Shown here: piece by piece, positions 15,461-22,930 of the stretch
How the letters are laid out: each line of letters starts with the position of its first letter
How positions within the stretch are numbered: position 1 is the first letter of the stretch
NCBI GenBank assembly: GCA_015231815.1
Contig: JADGAW010000007.1
Location: 1-25,309, forward strand
DNA from: Nitrospinota bacterium
GTDB taxonomy: Bacteria > Nitrospinota_A > JADGAW01
Reading direction: 5' to 3'
DNA length: 25,309 bases
The notes under the pieces: generated by a model
What the model was told of the DNA's origin: nothing
The model's database searches: none
The model's input: the letters and a program-made list of their open reading frames with translations, nothing else
Translations under genes and position numbers: made by a program

Positions 15461-17053
15461 TTACTCTTTTAGGGCAATAAACCTATATATTTCCTGAGAC
15501 GAAGAAACTCCTTTTAGTTCAAGACCTTCCACCTTTTCAACATCAATGGGAATTGTAAGCAGTTGTAAGAATTTACTGCATAAAAGAACTTCACCACCCT
15601 GAGCAGAGTTACATAAACGAGCTGAAAGGTTTGTAACGTTTCCTATTGCAGCATAATCAAAGCGACTTTCAAACCCAATATTTCCAAGAATGGCTTGTCC
15701 TGAAGAAATGCCAATACCCAAATCTAGACCATACTCTAAACTATCCCATTTTCCCTTGAGTCTTTGAAACTCCTTCGACATATCAACCACCATTTGAATT
15801 GCTTTATCTGCATGCTGTATATCAACAATGGGATCCCCAAGAAAAATCATCATACCATCTCCGGTAAAGCGCTCAAGGGTTGCTTCATATTTAAAAATAA
15901 TTTTCCCCATACTTTCATGAAACTCCCGTAAAACTTTCATGATTTCGTGTGGTTCAGTTGATTGAACAAAAGAGGTGAAGTTTCTCATATCAAGAAAAAC
16001 TACGGTTATTTCCCGTTGATGACTGTGCATAATTTCATCAGAGTCATGTGACGTTAACCTCTCACAGAGAGAAGGAGAAAAATACTTTTTAAGTTTGTCA
16101 GCCTGTTGCAAACTCTCCTGCAAGAGATAGTTTTCTATAGCGGCTGTTACCTGTTGAGAAAAAAGTTCGAGGAGATCCCGGCGATGTTCATCATTGTTGC
16201 AAACTTCAAGGTATATTCCCCCCGACACTTTACCTTCCACATAAATTTTCAACAAAATATATGTGTCGGTAAAAATATGTTCCTGGGACTTAGACAATGT
16301 ATCAAGGTCAGACAAAGCACTTTCCCCTAAAGAATCTTTCCACTCTTTACCCAAATTAACAAAGCTACCACCCCCAAAAAAAAGTTCTGGTTTTCCCTGT
16401 AATGAGTTCAGGAAAAACATACAGTTTACGTCTGTGCTTTCCTTATCTTCACTCATTCCGACAATTTCAACAAATTGATTTAGGGATTCCTGTAAAAGTT
16501 CTTCAAGAGATTGGTTTTGAAAAATACTCTGAGATTTTTCTACTATTTGACGAAGCCCTTTTTTGCTCTTTTCAATTGTTGTTATATCTTTATAGCTACG
16601 TAAAGAAGAAAGAATTGAGGTAAAAAGACGTTCAGAAGTAAGTTCGTTCTTTGTCTTGTAATCGTTTATATCAAAATTGATGAAGACCTGTCGTTCTGGA
16701 GCTTTTCCCGGCTGACCTGTCCTGAGAACAATTCGAACCATATCGTTTTTCAAAACTTCTCTGATGAATTTAACCACTTCAAGACCTGAATCATCATGTT
16801 CCATGACAACATCAAGAAGAATAACTGCGGCATCAGGGTGTTCCTTCATTAATTCCTTTGCCTGAGAGCCGGAATATGCACTAAAAAATTCTAATTCCCT
16901 GTCATGGTAGTTGAAATTATTTAAGGCTAATGTGGTAACCTCATGAATTTCTTTTTCATCGTCAACAAGAATTATTTTCCACGGTTTATTTTTCTGTGTT
17001 TCATTTATGCTATCATCTTCTTCATCAGCAAAAAGAATATCATCATCATTCAT
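15461..17053 (-). CDS. Response regulator with DUF3369-like sensor and class III nucleotide cyclase domain
   Basis: A 530-residue signalling protein. The receiver domain (27-150) has acidic pocket D31 and D32, phospho-acceptor D81 in LLDVV, T112 and K132 in DYKTK. The central region (~165-315) has the LEELLQESLNQFVEIV start typical of DUF3369, a GAF-like module. A short coiled linker and the KYFSPSLCERL segment lead to the cyclase domain (345-527): metal-binding D355 (FLDMRNFT) and D399 (FTGDGMM), and transition-state N475 and R479 (NLSAR). At the two base-selecting positions there is R395 where Lys is common and A468 where Asp or Thr is common. It is probably an adenylate cyclase controlled by phosphorylation. 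The cognate histidine kinase is not in the window. Confidence 0.88.
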   Translation of the reverse strand: MNDDDILFADEEDDSINETQKNKPWKIILVDDEKEIHEVTTLALNNFNYHDRELEFFSAYSGSQAKELMKEHPDAAVILLDVVMEHDDSGLEVVKFIREVLKNDMVRIVLRTGQPGKAPERQVFINFDINDYKTKNELTSERLFTSILSSLRSYKDITTIEKSKKGLRQIVEKSQSIFQNQSLEELLQESLNQFVEIVGMSEDKESTDVNCMFFLNSLQGKPELFFGGGSFVNLGKEWKDSLGESALSDLDTLSKSQEHIFTDTYILLKIYVEGKVSGGIYLEVCNNDEHRRDLLELFSQQVTAAIENYLLQESLQQADKLKKYFSPSLCERLTSHDSDEIMHSHQREITVVFLDMRNFTSFVQSTEPHEIMKVLREFHESMGKIIFKYEATLERFTGDGMMIFLGDPIVDIQHADKAIQMVVDMSKEFQRLKGKWDSLEYGLDLGIGISSGQAILGNIGFESRFDYAAIGNVTNLSARLCNSAQGGEVLLCSKFLQLLTIPIDVEKVEGLELKGVSSSQEIYRFIALKE

Positions 17054-17420
17054 ATTTTTTTCTCTTTGAAATTTTCTTAATCAGCATCAACACGCTTTCC
17101 ATCAACTATCCTTTCCCTTCTTAAAAGGAAATTCAGTTGTAAGAGCACTACATGTATATTTCTGGAATAAATGGATAATGTTAATAGCATTTATTCTATA
17201 GCATATAAGCAATATTTTCAAAGAAACTATTATATTAGTTAGTAAATTTTAACTTCAGATAAAACCAGAGAATTCTTAAAATATATTTTATTTGGTTATA
17301 AAGAAGTTATTTTTTATCAAGATATGTTTTGATTGAGAGAATTCATTGAGTGCCTAAATGCAAATATAATGAAGTAATGTCTGATAAAATACCTTTTTTT
17401 TCAAATCAACGTTATTTTTC
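17054..17420. other. 367-bp divergent intergenic region
   Basis: Very AT-rich gap between the divergent cyclase and hisIE genes. It holds the candidate cyclase promoter at 17193-17221, a TATAAT at 17365-17370 and a TAAAAT at 17385-17390 that could serve hisIE, though neither has a good -35. AGAGAATTC occurs twice (17267-17275 and 17336-17344), probably by chance. No small gene, hairpin or RNA gene could be supported. Confidence 0.5.
17193..17221 (-). promoter_or_regulatory. Candidate promoter of the response regulator-cyclase gene
   Basis: Minus strand TTGAAA (17221-17216), 17 nt, TAGAAT (17198-17193). Initiation near 17186 would leave a leader of about 130 nt. Both hexamers match 4 or 5 of 6 with ideal spacing, but the surroundings are AT-rich. 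Confidence 0.4.
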
Positions 17421-18092
17421 ATGATTCAATTCGACTATTCAAGCCTTAAATACGATACAAACGGACTCATACCTGCGATAATTCAAGACGTTAAAACAAA
17501 GGATGTTTTAATGATGGCGTACATGAATCAGGAAGCTTTAAAAAAAACCTGTGAGACAGGGGAAACATGGTTTTGGAGCAGATCTAGAAAAGAGTTCTGG
17601 AACAAAGGAGCAACTTCTGGGAACAGGCAAAAGGTTTTTTCCCTTTCCTTCGACTGCGATAGCGACACCCTTCTTATTCTTGTTGAGCAACTGGGTAACG
17701 GAGCATGTCACACGGGAGAATATTCCTGCTTTTTCAATACATTTTTTGAGGATAAGGAATCAAAAAGTTTTTCAGACCCCCTTATGATGCAAAAACTCGA
17801 AAAGCTCATTCAAGAGAGAAAGAAGAGTTTGCCTGAAGGTTCCTATACGACAACACTGTTTCAAAAGGGACTTGATACCATTTTAAAAAAAATTGGTGAA
17901 GAAGCAAGTGAAGTAATTATTGCTTCAAAAGACGATGACAGACAACATACAATCTATGAATGTGCTGATTTGCTATATCACCTAACTGTTTTATTGGTTG
18001 AAAAACAGATTAATATTGAGGAAGTACACTTGGAACTTGGTAAACGTTTTAATGTTGGGGGATTTAAATGGAAAGAGGAGCAAGGTAAATGA
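17421..18092 (+). CDS. hisIE: Bifunctional phosphoribosyl-AMP cyclohydrolase / phosphoribosyl-ATP pyrophosphatase HisIE
   Basis: Carries out steps 2 and 3 of histidine synthesis: HisE removes pyrophosphate from PR-ATP and HisI opens the ring of PR-AMP. The 223-residue protein has HisI at about 1-110, with MMAYMNQEAL (31-40), WSRSR (52-56) and the metal sites FDCDSD (C79, D78, D80, D82), C96-H97 and C103. HisE is at about 122-210, with the EExxE motif in GEEASEV (E160, E161, E164) and ExxD in ECADLL (E180, D183). No other his gene is nearby. The stop overlaps the start of the DHH-ferritin gene by 4 nt (ATGA), so the two are translationally coupled. No SD was found at its own start. Confidence 0.96.
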   Translation: MIQFDYSSLKYDTNGLIPAIIQDVKTKDVLMMAYMNQEALKKTCETGETWFWSRSRKEFWNKGATSGNRQKVFSLSFDCDSDTLLILVEQLGNGACHTGEYSCFFNTFFEDKESKSFSDPLMMQKLEKLIQERKKSLPEGSYTTTLFQKGLDTILKKIGEEASEVIIASKDDDRQHTIYECADLLYHLTVLLVEKQINIEEVHLELGKRFNVGGFKWKEEQGK

Positions 18093-19594
18093 TTTGGGAT
18101 AAAGCAAAAAAAATTATTACTGAAAATAAACGGTTTATTATTACCACCCATGTAAACTCTGATGGTGACGGCTTAGGAGCTGAACTTGCCCTTTATTATT
18201 ATCTGAAAAACCTCGGTAAAGAGGTTACAATTATTAACCCCACTCCAGTGCCAAACAACCTCCACTTTCTTTTTCCAGAAGATGAATGTGAGGTTTTTGA
18301 TGAGGAAAAACATACCGAGTTGTTTGAAAAAGCAGAATATCTTATCGTTCTTGATGTTTGCGTTTGGAAAAGAATAGGTAATCTCGCTCAAATAACACAA
18401 AGGCTTAACCTTCCCATTTTGTGCATTGACCACCATCCCTACACTGAGTCTTTAAGTAGGGAAATGGTAATCATAGATTCTGCTTCTTCTACGGGAGAGC
18501 TGCTTTATGATTTTCTTAAATCATCCAACGCAACAATAAGCTACCCCATTGCCCTTGGAATTTATATCTCCTTAGTAAACGATACCGGAAACTTCAGGTT
18601 TTCAAATGCAACCGATAAGGTTCATATGATTGCAGCAGAAATGCTTCAATTCGGCATATACCCCGATGAAATTTACAGTAAATTATATGAATTTCATACT
18701 GCAAATAAAATCAAATTTATCGGAAGTGTTTTAAGTAACCTTGATTACAGACTTGACGGTGAAATTACCATTATTACTGTTACCAGAGAGCTTATGGATA
18801 AATTCGCCTTAGAGGACTGGGAAACTGAAGGACTTATTGACTACCCTCGAGCGATTCAATGCTGTCGAGTAGCCATTCTCGCATGTGAAAGAAAAAACGG
18901 AGAATTGAAATTCAGCTTACGGGCAAAAGATAAACGGGCAAACTTAACGGTGGTTTCCAACATATTTGGTGGTGGAGGTCATAAATATGCATCAGGTATT
19001 TCACTGACTGAGGGGAAAATGGAGGATATATTACCCAAAGTTGTTGATGAAGTGGAAAAACAGCTCATTGACATTGATAACAATAAAATGGTTCAAACAG
19101 ATGATTCAGTCAACAACTATTTTGAGACCATTACGGAACTTTGCAAGGAAGTAATTAAAACCGAATACCAAGCTGCTCATTTTTACCTTCTCCTGATGGG
19201 AAAAGCAAAAATTAACGACAATGGCGCAAAGGAAATCATAGCTGCTCTTTATAAAACAGAAAATGAACATCTCGGACTTTTTGAGGGAATTTTCAATCAA
19301 CTCTTAAACTGGGATAAAACACGTTTTGACATTCAGGAGTACATAAAAAAACAACTGCCCGATTTCACTTCTCTTTCCAAATACCCAGAACTGGAAGAAA
19401 TGTTCAAAAAAGGTGATACCAAAGGAATTATTGATGTTGCGAAAGGGTTCGAGGAAAAAACCATTACCCGTTACCGCAAGCTCATTTCGGAATATGATGA
19501 TTTTTCAAAAAACCATAATTACCTTAACGGTCTTATCTCGATGATAATCGAAGAGGAAGAAAAACACATAAAAGAACTCAGCTTAATACATTAG
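18089..19594 (+). CDS. DHH/DHHA1 phosphoesterase (NrnA-like) fused to a ferritin-like diiron domain
   Basis: The N-terminal ~325 residues are a complete NrnA-type enzyme, a Mn-dependent nuclease that degrades short oligoribonucleotides and often pAp. Motif I has H21, D25 and D27; motif II D89 in VLDVC; DHH is at 114-116; motif IV has D165 in NDTGNF; DHHA1 carries GGGGHKYASG (294-303). NrnA proteins usually end about here. This one continues to 501 with four predicted helices that match a rubrerythrin/ferritin-like bundle: E359 in KTEYQAAHFY, ExxH at E391-H394, Glu455/456 in FEEKTITRY, and ExxH at E490-H493. The 32-residue spacing from E359 to E391 fits rubrerythrin. Good SD (GAGGAG, 8 nt before the ATG) inside hisIE. 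The enzyme call is firm; iron binding is inferred from motifs. Confidence 0.9.
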   Translation: MIWDKAKKIITENKRFIITTHVNSDGDGLGAELALYYYLKNLGKEVTIINPTPVPNNLHFLFPEDECEVFDEEKHTELFEKAEYLIVLDVCVWKRIGNLAQITQRLNLPILCIDHHPYTESLSREMVIIDSASSTGELLYDFLKSSNATISYPIALGIYISLVNDTGNFRFSNATDKVHMIAAEMLQFGIYPDEIYSKLYEFHTANKIKFIGSVLSNLDYRLDGEITIITVTRELMDKFALEDWETEGLIDYPRAIQCCRVAILACERKNGELKFSLRAKDKRANLTVVSNIFGGGGHKYASGISLTEGKMEDILPKVVDEVEKQLIDIDNNKMVQTDDSVNNYFETITELCKEVIKTEYQAAHFYLLLMGKAKINDNGAKEIIAALYKTENEHLGLFEGIFNQLLNWDKTRFDIQEYIKKQLPDFTSLSKYPELEEMFKKGDTKGIIDVAKGFEEKTITRYRKLISEYDDFSKNHNYLNGLISMIIEEEEKHIKELSLIH

Positions 19595-19639
19595 CTTACC
19601 AGCGTCTAAACTCTTTTATAAAGGAGAGTTTGAAGGTAA
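19595..19639. repeat. Copy A of a permuted intergenic repeat
   Basis: CTTACCAGCGTCT (19595-19607), TTTATAAAGGAGAGT (19615-19629) and AGGTAA (19634-19639). The 15-mer is identical to 2768-2782, the 13-mer matches 2802-2814 at 12 positions, and the 6-mer is identical, but their order differs. It starts immediately after the DHH-ferritin stop codon. Confidence 0.55.
19608..19631 (+). terminator. Hairpin between convergent DHH-ferritin and M20 genes
   Basis: AAACTCT (19608-19614) pairs with AGAGTTT (19625-19631). In plus-strand RNA two G-U pairs and one A-U extend the stem to 10 bp around a 4-nt loop. The position, 14 nt past the stop in a 56-bp convergent gap, suits a terminator, although no U-run follows. 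Confidence 0.45.
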
Positions 19640-19650
19640 ATAATGAATTC

Positions 19651-20790
19651 TTATAATTGTGTAAGAATTTTGTAGATGGATAAAGCGTTCAAGGTAATAG
19701 CTTGTTGGAGATATTTCTTTCCGTATTTCATAACAGCATCAGCAAATCCAGAACTATGCCAATAAATATCCTCTGCAAGTTTTAGCTCAACATGCAACGA
19801 AGGACAAACATGGCTGACATTTCCTATATCAGATGAGTACATTCCCTCTTTCTTTCCACATTTACTTTCCTCCAAGCCCATTTCTTTTAAGGCTTCCTGA
19901 TAAATTCCTGCATATTCCAAACTCGGATTAAAGGATTTGTAGTTCATTTTTCCATATTCTATTTCAAGCCTACAACCAGTTTGTTGTGCTGCTCCTTCTG
20001 CACAAGCAATAAATTTTTGTTCAAGAAGAGAAAAATCTTTGTCCTCCAGTCCTCGAATACAAAAATGTGCCTGGGCAAATCCAGGAATAATATTGGGAGC
20101 CTTTCCCCCGTCAGTAATTATTCCGTGAATCATGCAACCCTCCGGCATTTGTTGTCTATATGCATTAACCGAATTAAAAAGCTGAACTACAGCATCAAGG
20201 GCGTTAATTCCCTTTTCAGGACTTGCTGCCGCATGAGAATCTTTTCCATAAAATGAAATAAAAATGTCTTTAATATTAAGCATCCTGACCGAAACCCGTG
20301 TTTTATTGGAGGGATGTATCATAAGTGCCCCGTCAACCTTGTCAAAATAACCATTATTTACCATAGTTACTTTACCGCCACCATGCTCCTCCCCGGGAGT
20401 TCCAATTAATACCAGATCATGTTTAAAATCTTGTTTAAAGCAGGAAAGCAGAGCAAAGGTCCCTGCTGAAACTGCAGCAATGAGGTTGTGTCCGCATGCA
20501 TGACCTAACTCCGGCAATGCGTCATATTCCGATAAAAGAGCGATGATTTTTCGTTCTTTTACGTGAAAAAAATTATCTTCACTCGCTTTATCGTAAAAAG
20601 ATACAAATGCTGTTTCCAGTCCACCTTGATTTGTTTGGGTAATAAAACCTTTTGCCTTGAGGTAGTTTTTTTGAACCTCAACCGATTTATATTCTTTAAG
20701 AGATAGCTCTTTTAATTCATGAAGTTTTGCAGCAATTTCAAAACTTTCCAAAACTATTTCACCTGTAAGGGAGGTAATTTTCTTTAACAT
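19651..20790 (-). CDS. M20 family amidohydrolase (AbgB/PM20D2-like)
   Basis: A 379-residue metal-dependent amidohydrolase, probably cytosolic, that cleaves an N-acyl amino acid or dipeptide-like substrate. The family's metal and catalytic signatures are ALLSEYDALPELGHACGHN (84-102, with C99 and H101), GTPGEEHGGGK (130-140, catalytic and metal Glu134/135) and MIHPSN (157-162). The dimerisation domain begins at IFISFYGKDSHAAASPEKG (about 176-194). The final metal His is plausibly in YWHSSGFADA. The GTPGEEHGGGK and GHACGHN combination places it with aminobenzoyl-glutamate hydrolase subunit B and PM20D2-type enzymes rather than DapE. No SD precedes the ATG. It lies downstream of ruvA across a 92-nt gap with alternative hairpins. 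Substrate unknown. Confidence 0.88.
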   Translation of the reverse strand: MLKKITSLTGEIVLESFEIAAKLHELKELSLKEYKSVEVQKNYLKAKGFITQTNQGGLETAFVSFYDKASEDNFFHVKERKIIALLSEYDALPELGHACGHNLIAAVSAGTFALLSCFKQDFKHDLVLIGTPGEEHGGGKVTMVNNGYFDKVDGALMIHPSNKTRVSVRMLNIKDIFISFYGKDSHAAASPEKGINALDAVVQLFNSVNAYRQQMPEGCMIHGIITDGGKAPNIIPGFAQAHFCIRGLEDKDFSLLEQKFIACAEGAAQQTGCRLEIEYGKMNYKSFNPSLEYAGIYQEALKEMGLEESKCGKKEGMYSSDIGNVSHVCPSLHVELKLAEDIYWHSSGFADAVMKYGKKYLQQAITLNALSIYKILTQL

Positions 20791-20833
20791 AAAACAATTT
20801 AGAGTGTCTGAGTAAAAAGGAACTTTTATAGAA

Positions 20834-20852
20834 AAGGTTGCCCTATAACCTT
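20834..20852 (-). terminator. Hairpin with short U-rich tail between ruvA and the M20 gene
   Basis: Minus strand AAGGTT, loop ATAGGGC, AACCTT, then TTCT. It lies 31 nt past the ruvA stop. A competing hairpin uses the same AAGGT with an upstream ACCTT, so the region could act as a weak terminator or attenuator ahead of the amidohydrolase gene. Confidence 0.35.
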
Positions 20853-20882
20853 AGAAAGGTCAGCAATATTAAAAACGTTTCA

Positions 20883-21482
20883 TTATCTTTTTATAAGGAG
20901 TTTAAGTCCTTTTTTAATTAACTCCTCAATGGAAGCATGATTTTCAATGTCACCTTTAAGAGCAGTTAAAACCTTCTGAACATCCCTTTCACCATATCCG
21001 AGGTTTAAAAGACCCGACTTCACATCCGCTTCCACAGGAGTAAAGGCTTCTGCAACACCTGATTGAACAAGTTCTGCCGGGAGTTCTAATTTCCCCCGCA
21101 ACTCAACAATAATACGTTGAGCGGTTTTTAACCCAACCCCTGGGAGTCTTTTGAGCTTATCAGCATCCCCTTCATAAAGAATTTGGTAGATTTCCGTATA
21201 GGTAGCACCGGAGAGAATTCCGATGGCTTTTTTGCACCCGATTTTCGAAATACCAATCAACTTATGAAAAAGTTCTTTTTCCTTATCAGAAGTAAAACCG
21301 TAAAGGTTTATGGCATCCTCCATAACCTGAGTATATATTTCCAGTTCAACTATTTCGTTAAGACTGGGCAATCGAGAAAAACTGTACATCGACATACTTA
21401 CTTCATACCCTACCCCATTGACATCCAGAATTATTGAAGGGTGTTTTTTCCTAATAATTTTTCCTTTTAAATACGCAATCAT
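20883..21482 (-). CDS. ruvA: Holliday junction branch migration protein RuvA
   Basis: RuvA tetramers hold the Holliday junction while RuvB drives branch migration. The 199-residue protein has the OB-fold domain I (1-65) starting MIAYLKGK and ending with the acidic pin E55-D56 in MEDAINLYGF, as in E. coli. Two helix-hairpin-helix motifs follow: LIGISKIGCKKA (75-86, with Cys where Pro is usual) and LKRLPGVGLKTA (109-120). Domain III (about 150-199), which binds RuvB, is present. GAGG lies 7 nt before the ATG, a good SD. Neither ruvC nor ruvB is adjacent; the next gene on this strand is the M20 amidohydrolase. Confidence 0.96.
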   Translation of the reverse strand: MIAYLKGKIIRKKHPSIILDVNGVGYEVSMSMYSFSRLPSLNEIVELEIYTQVMEDAINLYGFTSDKEKELFHKLIGISKIGCKKAIGILSGATYTEIYQILYEGDADKLKRLPGVGLKTAQRIIVELRGKLELPAELVQSGVAEAFTPVEADVKSGLLNLGYGERDVQKVLTALKGDIENHASIEELIKKGLKLLIKR

Positions 21483-21568
21483 TGAGCTTCCTCTGTTAAA
21501 GAATTTACAGCATTTTACCTTGAAAAGCGAGAATCAATCCTCTTCATGCTTCACATCAACTTTTTATA

Positions 21569-21616
21569 TGACTATTTTTCAATATATTAAAGAATATTCT
21601 TGACTATTTTTCAATA
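21569..21616 (+). repeat. 16-bp direct repeat pair upstream of the DUF4143 ATPase
   Basis: TGACTATTTTTCAATA occurs at 21569-21584 and again at 21601-21616, 32 bp apart or about three helical turns. A reverse-complement half, AATAGTC at 21625-21631, follows the second copy. Such an arrangement next to a start codon looks like a regulator binding site. Confidence 0.6.
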
Positions 21617-21628
21617 CTATGAATAATA
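21600..21628 (+). promoter_or_regulatory. Candidate promoter giving a near-leaderless ATPase mRNA
   Basis: TTGACT (21600-21605), 17 nt, ATAATA (21623-21628), with AATAAT as the alternative at 16 nt. Initiation would fall at or next to the ATG at 21635, which has no SD. The -35 is embedded in the second direct repeat. Confidence 0.4.
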
Positions 21629-21634
21629 GTCGTT

Positions 21635-22855
21635 ATGAATAGAAGAAAATATTACCGAAAAATATGGGAAGAACTATCAGGAGAAAAATCCATGGTTTTT
21701 CTTGCAGGTCCGAGACAAACAGGCAAGACAACACTGTCAAAAATAATCTCCCACTCATTTACAAACTCCCTTTACTTTAATTGGGATATTCTTGCAGATA
21801 GGGAACGATTTATTAATAATCCTGTTTTTTTTGAGGAAATTGAAAGAAAAGACACCTCCAACCCTTTCGTTATCTTTGATGAACTACACAAATATAAGGA
21901 TTGGAAAAACTATTTAAAAGGTGTATATGACGCTTTTTCAGAGAATTACCATTTTCTTGTAACAGGTAGCGGCAGGTTGGACCTTTATCAAAAGGGAGGG
22001 GATTCCTTGGCTGGTCGGTATTACCTTTTTCATCTATGGCCCTTTACTATCGCAGAGTTAGGAGAGAGAAACACTTCTTTTCAGGATTTCATCTCCAACC
22101 CACTTGATCTTTCAATAAATGATACAAAAAGGCTTTCAGAAATATGGAACAACCTCGCAAGTTTCAGCGGATTTCCCGAACCCTATTTAAAGAAAAAAGA
22201 AACAAGCTACAGAAGGTGGAGTACCACCTATTCCAGACAACTTATAAGGGAAGATATTCGAGAGTTGAGTGAAATAAAATCAATAGGGGAAGTGGAAACA
22301 CTTTTCACCCTCATTCCAGCGAGGGTTGGAAGTCCATTTTCCATTCCATCGGTATCAAGCTTGCTGAAGGTAAGTTATAACTCTGTTAATACCTGGTTGA
22401 ATGTTCTGGAAAAATTTTTTCTTATTTTCACTATTTCCCCTTGGTCGCTTAAGATACCCCGCTCAATACACAAAGAACGCAAAGTTTACCTTTGGAATTC
22501 TCCCCTCATTAAAGATGAATCGGCTCGTTTTGAGAATATGGTGGCAATAGAGTTATGGAGGGCAGTTACAAATTGGAACGATCTGGGGTACGGAAATTTT
22601 TCTCTCCACTACATTAAAAACAAAGAAAAAGAAGAGGTTGATTTTCTTATCGCCAATGACAACGAACCTCTATTATTAGTTGAAGCAAAACTTAATGAAA
22701 CCCGACCATCAAATGTACTAAGAAAGTTTCAGAAGCTTTTGAATGTTCCCGCCGCTCAACTTACCTTTGGGGGGACGGGATTCAAGCTGATTCAAAATGC
22801 AGACAACAAAATTTTGGTCGCTCCTGCCTACCAGTGGCTTTCCACTCTCCCATAG
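21635..22855 (+). CDS. ATP-binding protein, AAA_14 plus DUF4143
   Basis: A 406-residue protein of the widespread ATPase family with AAA_14 and DUF4143 regions, whose biological role is unsettled. Walker A GPRQTGKT is at 25-32, Walker B VIFDELH at 79-85 and a sensor-like LVTGSGRLDLY at 108-118. LWPFTIAELGE (134-144) is typical of the family. The C-terminal part has a winged-helix-like stretch (~235-265) and the elements of a PD-(D/E)xK-type nuclease fold: E300, D336 in EEVDFLI, and E350-x-K352 in LLVEAK. No nuclease activity is proven for this family. It stands alone between ruvA (divergent) and rfbD (convergent), with direct repeats upstream. Such genes are patchily distributed and may be horizontally acquired. 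Confidence 0.88.
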   Translation: MNRRKYYRKIWEELSGEKSMVFLAGPRQTGKTTLSKIISHSFTNSLYFNWDILADRERFINNPVFFEEIERKDTSNPFVIFDELHKYKDWKNYLKGVYDAFSENYHFLVTGSGRLDLYQKGGDSLAGRYYLFHLWPFTIAELGERNTSFQDFISNPLDLSINDTKRLSEIWNNLASFSGFPEPYLKKKETSYRRWSTTYSRQLIREDIRELSEIKSIGEVETLFTLIPARVGSPFSIPSVSSLLKVSYNSVNTWLNVLEKFFLIFTISPWSLKIPRSIHKERKVYLWNSPLIKDESARFENMVAIELWRAVTNWNDLGYGNFSLHYIKNKEKEEVDFLIANDNEPLLLVEAKLNETRPSNVLRKFQKLLNVPAAQLTFGGTGFKLIQNADNKILVAPAYQWLSTLP

Positions 22856-22930
22856 CAAAAACCGTCTTGTCCAATAGCATTTTTACTTGAATATGGAAAC
22901 AAAAGTTTCTGAAGGATTTTAACGTTAAAA

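Noticed and set aside
17267..17344. AGAGAATTC direct repeat upstream of hisIE
   Set aside because: A 9-mer pair 69 bp apart in very AT-rich DNA, not aligned with any promoter element.
22896..22909. GAAAC-AAAA-GTTTC mini-hairpin in the ATPase-rfbD gap
   Set aside because: Only a 5-bp AT-rich stem without a U-run; too weak to call a terminator.
22917..22930. Perfect 14-bp palindrome TTTTAACGTTAAAA before the rfbD stop
   Set aside because: It lies in the gap between convergent gene ends, has no loop or tail and is very AT-rich; chance is the simplest explanation.
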